Assembly: GCF_002218065.1 (NCBI RefSeq)
Contig: NZ_BDUB01000001.1
Coordinates: forward strand, 3,257,270-3,321,269
Origin: Nodularia sp. NIES-3585
GTDB lineage: Bacteria; Cyanobacteriota; Cyanobacteriia; Cyanobacteriales; Nostocaceae
DNA: 64,000 bases
Direction: 5' to 3'
Shown here piece after piece: positions 1-7,753 of this stretch (the first letter of the stretch is position 1; every line of letters begins with the position of its first letter). The notes under the pieces are model-generated. The model was not told the DNA's origin. It searched no databases and saw only the letters and a list, made by a program, of their open reading frames with translations. A program made the position numbers and the translations under genes.

Positions 1-117
1 TAAACTGTCGTCAATTTGGCTAACCTAAGCGTTTTTTCTCACAAGTGAGAAATCCGGGTTTTGACTTTTCAGACAGAATCTAGAAATCTATGATAATCAT
101 TCTCGCTAGGCTCACAA

Positions 118-1041
118 TTAAGCTCCAGTTTTCAGTCCGGCGATGAATGGTGCGATCGCCTCTACAAATTGTACTGTTGATTCATAGGGTAAAACGTTGC
201 GTCCCGGTAATTTAATTCCACTACCTTGAGGTAAACAGCCGAGATAATCAGCCATGCGTTCATCGGGTGTTTCTTGTTTACCTTCTTTGCTAATACTCGA
301 TGCGGCTTCTCCTAAAACTACCAATATCGGCTGATTAATACAAGCCAGATAACCACTATAATCCTGTCGCCAAAACCCAGCTAAGAACGAAAATACGGCA
401 TGGCGACTTTCAGGATTTTCCGCCCCCGCAACTAACATATCTAACCACTCTTTATCTACAGCATTTTCTGAACCAAAAAGTTGCCGAATGGAGAAAGAAC
501 GCAAAAACTTTTTCGTCCGCGCATAGCGATAAAAAGCATTACCTAAAGGCGAATTAAAAAGATTCCAAGCTATTTTTTGCTGCAATGCTGATGAGTTTTT
601 CGTAATCACTGGCCAAGCTGGAGGACCAGCTAAAATCATTCCAGCAATTAAATTTGATTGTCTCTGCACTAACTCTATCGCCACTGGTAATAAAGCGCCT
701 TGTACTACAATCACAACAGATTTTTTGACTACTGTTTGCAAGAAGTAATCTAGTTGTTCTGCCCAATCTTGAGGATTATAAGCGACATGGGGCATATCAC
801 TTTCACCACATCCTAGTAAGTCAGGATTGTAAATAGAATTTTGATCACCTTTTCTATACCATTGGCTGCGAAATCTTTGCCAAAATTGCCGCGATAATCC
901 CACACCAATCGGATGAATTAAAAGTAAAGGTAGACCCTCGTTGGTGGAGTTAGCTGGTTGATATACTTCGTAGGCACAACGATAATTTTGCCAAGTGTAA
1001 AATTGGGTAGGAGATATTGTAATTTTCACTGTGTTTGCCAT
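118..1041 (-). CDS. alpha/beta hydrolase-fold protein, atypical nucleophile region
   Basis: A 307-residue protein with the order of an alpha/beta hydrolase: an oxyanion-type segment LLLIHPIGVG near residue 40, a DLLGCGES loop near 74, a hydrophobic strand before the usual nucleophile elbow, and a late strand QPILVVLGEA. At the elbow, where the family has G-x-S-x-G, the protein reads VVQGALLPV, so no serine is visible there. Catalysis by the standard triad is therefore doubtful and the substrate is unknown. It is followed 20 bp away by an SDR gene read in the same direction, so the two may be co-transcribed. Fold assignment is fairly sure; function is not. Confidence 0.75.
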   Translation of the reverse strand: MANTVKITISPTQFYTWQNYRCAYEVYQPANSTNEGLPLLLIHPIGVGLSRQFWQRFRSQWYRKGDQNSIYNPDLLGCGESDMPHVAYNPQDWAEQLDYFLQTVVKKSVVIVVQGALLPVAIELVQRQSNLIAGMILAGPPAWPVITKNSSALQQKIAWNLFNSPLGNAFYRYARTKKFLRSFSIRQLFGSENAVDKEWLDMLVAGAENPESRHAVFSFLAGFWRQDYSGYLACINQPILVVLGEAASSISKEGKQETPDERMADYLGCLPQGSGIKLPGRNVLPYESTVQFVEAIAPFIAGLKTGA

Positions 1042-1061
1042 AGGATTTATTTTTATTTTTA

Positions 1062-1886
1062 TTAAAAAATCATCTGGGGCTGAATTAATTTATAGCCAGC
1101 AGCTTTGATTTTTTGATTGGATACTTTAACATTATATGAGCGGTTAGTTTTGGCAGTATGATCCCATTGTACTTTGGCTAAATTGTGTTTTACCATCAAG
1201 CTATCAAGTAACTCTCGACTGGTAAAATTAGCATCATCTACCAGATTATAAATACCTTGCAAGTGATTGAGACGCACAAATTCTATCGCCCCAACAATAT
1301 CATCAAGGTGAATCCAATTAGCGACATCTTCACCATTACCGGGACGAGTTGTACCAGGAACTCTACTAAATATTTTGATAAGTTCCCTGTTGGGGCCATA
1401 AATACCCCCCAATCTTAAGATACAAACCCGGAGCTTTTCACTAGATGCTGCTAGCAATATATCTTCAGTTGCTTTGAGAATTTTTCCATTATCATTACTT
1501 GGTGTAGCGAGGGTTTCTTCATCTACTAAAGCACCGTTGTGGTTGCCATAAACTGAATAACTTCCAGTATATATTAGTTGCTTAACACTAGGAGTATCTT
1601 GGAGAATTTCAACTAGGGTTTGAGCCGTATTGAGGTAAGTTTCTGCATATACATTTGCCCCTTTTGCCCCAATACTCAACAACACAATATCTTGATTTTG
1701 CAATACAGATTTTAGTTTTTCTCGGTCATTTCCTTGGGTGACTACAACTTTTTGGGCTACACTTTGTAAAGTGGGGACACGCTCAGGGGTAGTTGTGGTA
1801 GCTGTGACCATAAAAGTCATTTTTTGCTGCCAAGCTTGAGCAGCTGCACAGCCAACGTAACCACAACCGATAATGGCAATGTTCAT
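1062..1886 (-). CDS. NAD(P)-dependent SDR/epimerase-like protein (YeeZ-like)
   Basis: A 274-residue Rossmann protein starting MNIAIIGCGYVG, the GxGxxG nucleotide-binding motif at the very N-terminus. A YTGSYSVYG segment around residue 107-115 occupies the position of the catalytic Ser/Tyr of extended SDRs, and LGGIYGPN near 160 is typical of epimerase-like members. I do not see a canonical YxxxK, so it belongs with atypical SDRs such as YeeZ, and enzymatic activity is uncertain. It lies directly upstream, in transcription order, of the alpha/beta hydrolase gene. Confidence 0.8.
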   Translation of the reverse strand: MNIAIIGCGYVGCAAAQAWQQKMTFMVTATTTTPERVPTLQSVAQKVVVTQGNDREKLKSVLQNQDIVLLSIGAKGANVYAETYLNTAQTLVEILQDTPSVKQLIYTGSYSVYGNHNGALVDEETLATPSNDNGKILKATEDILLAASSEKLRVCILRLGGIYGPNRELIKIFSRVPGTTRPGNGEDVANWIHLDDIVGAIEFVRLNHLQGIYNLVDDANFTSRELLDSLMVKHNLAKVQWDHTAKTNRSYNVKVSNQKIKAAGYKLIQPQMIF

Positions 1887-1956
1887 AAATAGAGCGGATT
1901 TTTTGAGTTAACGGTATGCATCTTTACGTTAACAATAGCTTCTTTATCTACTTATG

Positions 1957-2604
1957 TTAACTATGGATGGCACCATCAGGCATAATTGCCCCAGCTAAGT
2001 TAGCACCAATCAATTTTACCAGCAGGCGATCGCCTGAACGAATCCGCGCTCCTGTTAAATCGGCTCCACGCAAGTCGGCTCCACTGAGGTCTGCACCAAT
2101 CAAGTTAGTAGAGCGCAAGTTGGCTTCTCTCATATCGGCTAAAAGTAAGTTAGCCCTAAACAAATTGGCTGACGATAAATTTGCACCTCGCAGAATAACT
2201 TTGTGCATAAAAGTATCACTGAGATCAGCCCCACTCAAGTCAGCGTAACTCAAGTTTCTGCCAGATAAATCTTTGTTGCTTAAGTTAGAGCCACTGAAAT
2301 CTTTACCACTCAAATCAGGGTTAGTCTTAGGTGGTTTGTAGGTACTTTGTGGGGGATTTTTTGGTTGAGATGTGGGATAATCATAAATGTTTTTCTGCTT
2401 ACCATGTAAAGAGCGCAATTTATCACGAGCTTCATTAATGGCTTTGAGCTTGTCTTGGGCTTTTTTTTGTAAGCGGTGATTATCTTGAGGAATGCGATCA
2501 GGATGCCAAATGAAAACCAAATCTTTATAAGCTTGGTTAACTTCCTCAAGTGTTGCTCCAGCTTCTATTTCTAAAATTCTATAATACTGCTCCATCTCGC
2601 TCAT
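1957..2604 (-). CDS. J-domain protein with C-terminal pentapeptide repeats
   Basis: A fusion of about 215 residues. Residues 4-65 form a J domain (YYRILEIEAGATLEEVNQAY, then the HPD tripeptide at 34-36), the part that stimulates the ATPase of Hsp70/DnaK. A proline- and lysine-rich linker (about 70-95) leads into roughly twenty pentapeptide repeats of A(D/N)LSG type (about 98-205), predicted to form a right-handed quadrilateral beta-helix. I chose the ATG at 2604 (MSEMEQYY) over an upstream in-frame start because the J domain begins right after it. The J domain probably brings DnaK to whatever the repeat helix contacts; that partner is not known. Confidence 0.85.
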   Translation of the reverse strand: MSEMEQYYRILEIEAGATLEEVNQAYKDLVFIWHPDRIPQDNHRLQKKAQDKLKAINEARDKLRSLHGKQKNIYDYPTSQPKNPPQSTYKPPKTNPDLSGKDFSGSNLSNKDLSGRNLSYADLSGADLSDTFMHKVILRGANLSSANLFRANLLLADMREANLRSTNLIGADLSGADLRGADLTGARIRSGDRLLVKLIGANLAGAIMPDGAIHS

Positions 2605-3117
2605 TATGATATTTTTGTCAACAATCAAATTAAGTATGAGTGATGCAGCCGCTAGATAAAACCTACTCCAATCTACTCATTAGATTAGAATCGGTTCTAT
2701 TCCGGTTTTGGCCAAGCCTGTCGGCGGGTTATTGCATAAATAAATTAAAGAAGAGCTTCTCCCTATTTGCTCGAAATTTAATACTGAGATTTAAATATTA
2801 TACAAGGGTATTTTAGATAACTCAGTTCATAAATAACCTTTTTGTGGGCAACTTATAAAATATTCTATCTTCTTTATATACACCGAAACTCTACTGCGAT
2901 CGCCTCCGGCACTGCGCTGAGTCTTTCAGACACGCTACGCGAACGCGCAATCGCCTAGTTAAACGTGTAGTTTTGTATCGATGTAGTTGTTATCATCGGC
3001 TTTATGCCTATTTTCCCACTTCATCTAGATATTGACCAGAAGATATTTTTATGACCAATAAATCCTGATCAAGCCGTGGGATTTAACTTTGATTTTTGGG
3101 CTTTTGAATCGGGAATT
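2605..3117. other. intergenic region with short dyad repeats
   Basis: A gap of about 510 bp without a convincing gene. It holds a HIP1-rich cluster around 2896-2957 containing the CACGCTACGCGAACG element, a short repeat seen again near 12664, 18149 and 56950-57000. The rest is A/T-rich with no strong terminator or promoter that I can defend. Confidence 0.5.
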
Positions 3118-3615
3118 TTATGATCTCCCCATCATCCCATTTTTCCAGCGATTCATGGCTCTCAAATAAGCAACAACAGGAATCTGATAAATCTCCACCA
3201 AAATCCACAAAATAATTGATAAATGTGACAAAAAAGTTAGTATTGTCCAGATATATGGTAACCAAGTAATGGGATCATCAGAGATGGCCGGAAAGTAGTA
3301 AGCCACCAGACCAATTAAACTTGTGGGCAGTACCACAAAAGCAATAGCTGCTAGCCCATAACCCCAACCTAATTCAATGCCTTCCAACTGGGCTTCTGTC
3401 CAGTTAAAGCCATTCCAGTGCCAAATCAGGGGAGGTTGCCGAGAAGGCATCTTGATTTGTTGTTGTTCTAGGTTAACGGTAAAAATCTCATGGCAGAAAT
3501 CACAAGCCATAGCCTCCATCATTGGCATACGAGAAATTTTCCCGACGCGACAGACGGGACAGGGGTAAACTTCTTCAAAGTCAAAAGATGTAGTGAATAT
3601 TTTGGAACTGGGCAT
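3118..3615 (-). CDS. conserved hypothetical membrane protein with zinc ribbon
   Basis: A 165-residue protein. Near residues 19-42 two CxxC pairs (CPVC and CDFC) make a rubredoxin-like zinc ribbon. Two hydrophobic stretches follow, about 85-110 and 117-145, that read as transmembrane helices, and the C-terminus is basic. The cytoplasmic ribbon followed by two helices suggests a small membrane-anchored metal-binding protein. I do not recognise the family, and the neighbours give no pathway hint. Confidence 0.65.
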   Translation of the reverse strand: MPSSKIFTTSFDFEEVYPCPVCRVGKISRMPMMEAMACDFCHEIFTVNLEQQQIKMPSRQPPLIWHWNGFNWTEAQLEGIELGWGYGLAAIAFVVLPTSLIGLVAYYFPAISDDPITWLPYIWTILTFLSHLSIILWILVEIYQIPVVAYLRAMNRWKNGMMGRS

Positions 3616-3745
3616 AATAAAACTACGTTTTGCTTAAAAGTTAATTCGGTGATAGCGTTTCCGACTCTGCTGAAATACTGATTTATCTGTGTACATTTGT
3701 GGTTAATTCTTGGGTGTACCTCACAAAGAGTCATATAATTTTAGA

Positions 3746-3848
3746 TTTTAAATTTGGGATTTTCGATTGACCCACAGATAAATCTGGGGGTTTGAAAATT
3801 TTAAATTTGGGATTTTCGATTGATTCCACAGATAAATCTGGGGGTTTG
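3746..3848. repeat. tandem pair of ~49-bp repeats
   Basis: Two near-identical units (3746-3794 and 3799-3848) separated by AAAA. Each runs from TTTTAAATTTGGGATTTTCG to ACAGATAAATCTGGGGGTTTG; the second has TTC in place of CC before ACAG. The inner motif CCACAGATAAATCTGG also appears in reverse at 31500-31515, so it is a dispersed element that has been locally duplicated. Confidence 0.8.
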
Positions 3849-3975
3849 TCGCATTAATAAAGTATTGCTTGATTAAAAGTATATATTCAATTTTTAGCTC
3901 AATTATTCTTAAATATTCAGCAGCAATCACTACTTTTAAGCCTTTTATTCGCCAAAAAAGGCGGTAAGGTCTTAG

Positions 3976-5208
3976 CTACACTTTCTCCTTTGGTGGTGGC
4001 ACAATACCACTTCTTTTTAAACCTTGATCAATTTCTCTAAGTAGTTGAAAATCCTCCTCTGGTAAAGGATAGCTATTACTACTTAACAAACCCGCACTGG
4101 TAACCGGATACTTTTCCAGGAAGGAGAATGCTTGACGAAATTGAGACGGTTCTGCTTTAATCGGTGAATCGAAGTGACAAGGAATAATCCACTCAAAATT
4201 CCAACTCGTCACCTTCTCAGCCCAGTGAATGGTTTCTTTGGGTGCGCGGTTGAGAATGAGTGTCTGCAAAATTGGTGCAACAAACAAACGACCCTCACCT
4301 CTGACTATATCGAATGAACGCTGCCAGTCTGAGTGCCATTTAAAGGGAAATAAGCCAAAATAGGCTTTTTGTGAGCGATTGGGTGCTTGAATAGCAGCGC
4401 GTAATACTTTACCCCATGGGACTACTTCTAACACACTGGGACGGAAATATAAAGCAAATAACGAAATGCGTTGCCATCCCTTACGGCGATTGGCTTCAGT
4501 ATCGGCAATTATATCAGATGCCTTGTCTTTAGCATGGAATAGCAAGGGATATGAATCTAACTGCACAATCGCTGGTGGATCTGCTGATACGGAAATTACT
4601 GAGTCTGTTACTAATAAAGTGTGCGATCGCTTGTGGAAAAATGCCACTTCCGCAAATCTCCCCGGCCCCAACTCAATCGGTCCGAGAATAGCATAGTCAA
4701 ACTGTTCAGCAAATGGTGTGTTTTTGGTATCTACTGGTAATACATGAGTCCGTTTAGCAGGTAACCCCAACCAGCTAAGAGGAAGATTTAACGGAAAACT
4801 CCATTGATTGGGAGTCACAAAAACTTCTGATGTGGGAAAATATCTGGCAAACGGACCAACAAAAACTTTGTGTTCTAGCCCGGAGACAGTTGGCAAAATA
4901 ATATACTTAACATCTCCGTGTTCTGCTACCAACTCTTTAACCAGTCGGATACATTCTGGAGTGGGCGCAACGGGAGCGTATACAAGAAGACCACCTTGAT
5001 TGAGCTTAACTACTGTCATGCGAATCGGCACAACAACGTAGAAAATCCCTTGCATTTGGTCAAAAGTCCAGATTGTGTCTTTAATTACTTCTTTGCGGAT
5101 TGTCCGTCGTTTACCATAGGGGTAGAGTGGCAATGTAAACCAGAAAGGCCAGGAAAAATCCTGCTGCTCCATCTGTTCTGGGATTACTTCACTTTTATGA
5201 TTAGCCAC
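3976..5208 (-). CDS. DUF4336 domain-containing protein
   Basis: A 410-residue protein resembling the DUF4336 family found in cyanobacteria and plastids. These look like degenerate metallo-beta-lactamase-fold proteins: the segments TVVKLNQGGLLVYAPVAPT, YIILPTVSGLEHKVFVGPFA and WIIPCHFDSPI follow the order of that fold, but the HxHxDH zinc motif is absent. FARYFPTSEVFVTPNQWSFP is typical of the family. No biochemical role is established that I know of. A small membrane-protein gene lies 45 bp upstream on the same strand and may share its transcript. Confidence 0.75.
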   Translation of the reverse strand: MANHKSEVIPEQMEQQDFSWPFWFTLPLYPYGKRRTIRKEVIKDTIWTFDQMQGIFYVVVPIRMTVVKLNQGGLLVYAPVAPTPECIRLVKELVAEHGDVKYIILPTVSGLEHKVFVGPFARYFPTSEVFVTPNQWSFPLNLPLSWLGLPAKRTHVLPVDTKNTPFAEQFDYAILGPIELGPGRFAEVAFFHKRSHTLLVTDSVISVSADPPAIVQLDSYPLLFHAKDKASDIIADTEANRRKGWQRISLFALYFRPSVLEVVPWGKVLRAAIQAPNRSQKAYFGLFPFKWHSDWQRSFDIVRGEGRLFVAPILQTLILNRAPKETIHWAEKVTSWNFEWIIPCHFDSPIKAEPSQFRQAFSFLEKYPVTSAGLLSSNSYPLPEEDFQLLREIDQGLKRSGIVPPPKEKV

Positions 5209-5253
5209 TCTCCTTCCCCTCCCAAGTTGCCAACGCTGGAATTATTTTATGGT

Positions 5254-5622
5254 TTAAGAATCTAAATCTAAAGCTTGCATTCCTTCGCGTTTGGCAAAAG
5301 TTAGCAAACTTCCCAATTGTAGCCAAACCAGTAAACAAGTGAGAAAACTTACTGGTAAACCAATTCCTAAAGCCAATAAGGAGGGAAAGCCAAATATCTG
5401 TAAACCTGATGAGAGAAATAGACAAACACCGCCAGTAATTCCCAGAAATGGCACAAATAATTGTTTTAATGAGGAAGAAGATTTAGGACTTTCTGGATTA
5501 TCTTCTGGCCATTGCTGCACTATTAATTTTAGCGTTCCAGATAAGGCTAAACCAGAAGTTAATGCTATAAAAAAACCAATCAGTAGCAGGAAATAGGGTG
5601 GTTGTTCAGGGTAATAGTACAT
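5254..5622 (-). CDS. small hypothetical membrane protein
   Basis: A 122-residue protein with three hydrophobic segments (about 10-33, 55-75 and 80-107) split by a short polar loop rich in Ser, Pro and Lys. It has the look of a conserved cyanobacterial three-helix membrane protein. It sits between the ABC1 kinase gene (51 bp upstream in transcription order) and the DUF4336 gene, all on the minus strand, so the three may form one transcription unit. No function can be assigned. Confidence 0.6.
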   Translation of the reverse strand: MYYYPEQPPYFLLLIGFFIALTSGLALSGTLKLIVQQWPEDNPESPKSSSSLKQLFVPFLGITGGVCLFLSSGLQIFGFPSLLALGIGLPVSFLTCLLVWLQLGSLLTFAKREGMQALDLDS

Positions 5623-5673
5623 GAAAACTCCGAATTGATATTAAAAATTTATGCAGTAAAAATTTGAGTCTGT

Positions 5674-7398
5674 TTATTTTTTACTGTTTGGTTGCAAATC
5701 ACTAAAGGAACTGAAGAAAGTAGATTTGGGAATCACAGCAGCTACGCTTTCTCTTGATAACTCTGTCAACATACCGATGGCTACGTCTAACAAACGATTC
5801 GGTTTAATGTCATCTTTAACCAAATCCCACAGACGTTGTACTTCTTGTGTATGCAGACGGTCATCTTCGGTGAGTGCTAATACGAACTCCCGGCGGAGAA
5901 ATTTACCTTCCTCAGACATGAGATATTGTAATCCCATTTGCGCTGTAGGCAATACATCAAAGCTGCTGTCACTACGAGCAATTTCGATCAAATTCTCTAA
6001 GCGTTGCCACTGGAATTTACCATCTTTAAATAACACGTTGAGTAGTCGCCGCCTTAATTCAGGAGATTCCCCAGTTAGTAAGCGTCTTGCTATGTAGGGA
6101 TAACCCACTTCCACTATTTTGAAATCTGGGTTGAGACTGAGGGCGATACCTTCTTGAGTTACCAAAGAACGAATAATTAAGGCGAACTTTGCCGGCACTC
6201 GAAACGGATATTCATACATCAGTTCCGAGAACTCATCAGTTATGGTTCTGAAGTTAAATTCCTTGACATTTTTGCCAATGGCATTTCCCAATACTGATTC
6301 TAATGCTGGGATAATTGGGCAAATATTCGTGTCTGGTGTCAGAAAACCTAAAGCAATAAAGTCTAGGGCTAAATCGGCGTAGTCTTTGTTCACCAAATGC
6401 ACTAGGGCATCTACTACAGTTTCTTTGGTGTTTTCCTCTAGCTGATCCATCATGCCAAAATCAATGTAAGCCATACGTCCATCGGGCATGGCGAACAAAT
6501 TGCCTGGATGGGGGTCAGCATGGAAAAAACCGTGTTCCAATAGCTGTTGTAAACCTGAAGTAACGGCAATTTGGATAATAACTTCTGGGTCTAAACCTGC
6601 TGCCTTGATTTTGTCAGTATCCGTAAGTTTAAAGCCATTAATCCATTCCAGGGTTAAAACATGAGTGTTGGTATAACTCCAATAAATAACCGGAATTTTG
6701 ACTCGCGGATCGCTGCGGAAATTGCTGGCAAATTTTTCGGCGTTACGACCTTCATTGATGTAATCAATTTCTTCAAATAACTTGATGCCAAACTCGTCCA
6801 CAATTAAAGTGAGATCGTGACCGAGGTTGAGGGGTAGCCAAGGCGCTAACCATCCAGCTATCCAGCGCATCAGATAAAGGTCGAGTGTGATGACTGGGCG
6901 TAAGTTGGGGCGCTGCACCTTCACGGCAACTTCTTCGCCAGTTAGTAGACGACCACGATAAACTTGCCCTAAACTAGCAGCAGCCACTGGATTAGCTGAT
7001 AATTCGCTATAAACTTCCGAGATGGGTCTGTCTAACTCGGTTTCAATAATTTGATAGGCGATCGCACTATCAAAAGGTGGTAACTGGTCTTGCAGTTTGA
7101 TCAGTTCCTCTAAAAAATCCTTACGTACCAAGTCTGGCCGAGTAGATAGGGCTTGGCCTACCTTAATAAATGTCGGGCCAAGTCTAGTGAGTAGTTCTCG
7201 TAACTCAGTGGCGCGTTTACCTTTATTTTGCTCAACTTTATCTTGCCATTCGTCCCACTTGAGACTGAAAATAAATGCCGCAAAATACCAGATAACTTGT
7301 AACATTCGCCCCCAAGCAAGCCAGGGACGGTAGCGATAGTGACGAGCGATCGCGTCCGAATTGTAGCGTCTTAGCTGACCAGGGTGATTCTGACCCAC
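5674..7398 (-). CDS. ABC1/UbiB (AarF) atypical kinase family protein
   Basis: A 574-residue ABC1/ADCK/UbiB protein, the usual family length. The family KxGQ motif is at 79-82 (KVGQ), the Ala-rich nucleotide loop AAASLGQVYRG at about 139-148, the VAIK-like lysine at 159 (AVKVQRP), the catalytic-loop motif HADPHPGNL at 292-300 and the DFG at 312-314. Members act as ATPases or kinases linked to prenyl-quinone and isoprenoid lipid metabolism in membranes, in cyanobacteria and plastids often tied to plastoquinone or tocopherol. The gene starts with GTG. Which of the several cyanobacterial ABC1 paralogues it is cannot be told from sequence alone. Confidence 0.9.
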   Translation of the reverse strand: MGQNHPGQLRRYNSDAIARHYRYRPWLAWGRMLQVIWYFAAFIFSLKWDEWQDKVEQNKGKRATELRELLTRLGPTFIKVGQALSTRPDLVRKDFLEELIKLQDQLPPFDSAIAYQIIETELDRPISEVYSELSANPVAAASLGQVYRGRLLTGEEVAVKVQRPNLRPVITLDLYLMRWIAGWLAPWLPLNLGHDLTLIVDEFGIKLFEEIDYINEGRNAEKFASNFRSDPRVKIPVIYWSYTNTHVLTLEWINGFKLTDTDKIKAAGLDPEVIIQIAVTSGLQQLLEHGFFHADPHPGNLFAMPDGRMAYIDFGMMDQLEENTKETVVDALVHLVNKDYADLALDFIALGFLTPDTNICPIIPALESVLGNAIGKNVKEFNFRTITDEFSELMYEYPFRVPAKFALIIRSLVTQEGIALSLNPDFKIVEVGYPYIARRLLTGESPELRRRLLNVLFKDGKFQWQRLENLIEIARSDSSFDVLPTAQMGLQYLMSEEGKFLRREFVLALTEDDRLHTQEVQRLWDLVKDDIKPNRLLDVAIGMLTELSRESVAAVIPKSTFFSSFSDLQPNSKK

Positions 7399-7648
7399 GC
7401 CTTTACATACCTCTTCAACTGGGAATTATATACTTTTGTTTTTTATGTCCCCACGTACAAATTAATTGTAAGTCGGGATTTTTTGTAGTTTTGTATCAAA
7501 AACTAGGAATTTAAATTGTTTCCGGGTAATCTTCTTGGCCGTTTTAGCCTACAGTACTGCCCAGATGTTTTTATCTTTTCCTTAATTATACTTTATAAAA
7601 GTACAAATATTGCGTCGGGGAATGGGGAGTAGGGAGTGGGGAGCAAAG

Positions 7649-7747
7649 AATTTTGGATTTTGGATTTGCGTTAGCGAAGCGTACGCAGCACAGCGAGTAT
7701 TTTAGATTGCAGTCTAATCCAAAATCCAAAATCTAAAATCTAAAATT
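7649..7747. repeat. imperfect inverted repeat of TTTTGGAT/ATCCAAAA heptamers
   Basis: Left arm at 7649-7669 and right arm at 7716-7747 are complementary heptamer runs (TTTTGGATTTTGGATTT against AATCCAAAATCCAAAATC), enclosing a GCGTTAGCGAAGCGTACGC element. A GGGGAGT heptamer tract (7617-7645) lies immediately beside it. A relative with the same arms is at 59893-60077. It occupies the gap between the ABC1 kinase and aminopeptidase genes. Confidence 0.75.
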
Positions 7748-7753
7748 GATTGA

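Noticed and set aside
1967-2248. 93-codon plus-strand ORF
   Set aside because: Antisense shadow of the pentapeptide region; the periodic repeat gives open frames on both strands.
3083-3265. 60-codon minus-strand ORF near 3.1 kb
   Set aside because: Shadow of the zinc-ribbon membrane protein in another frame, with no family character.
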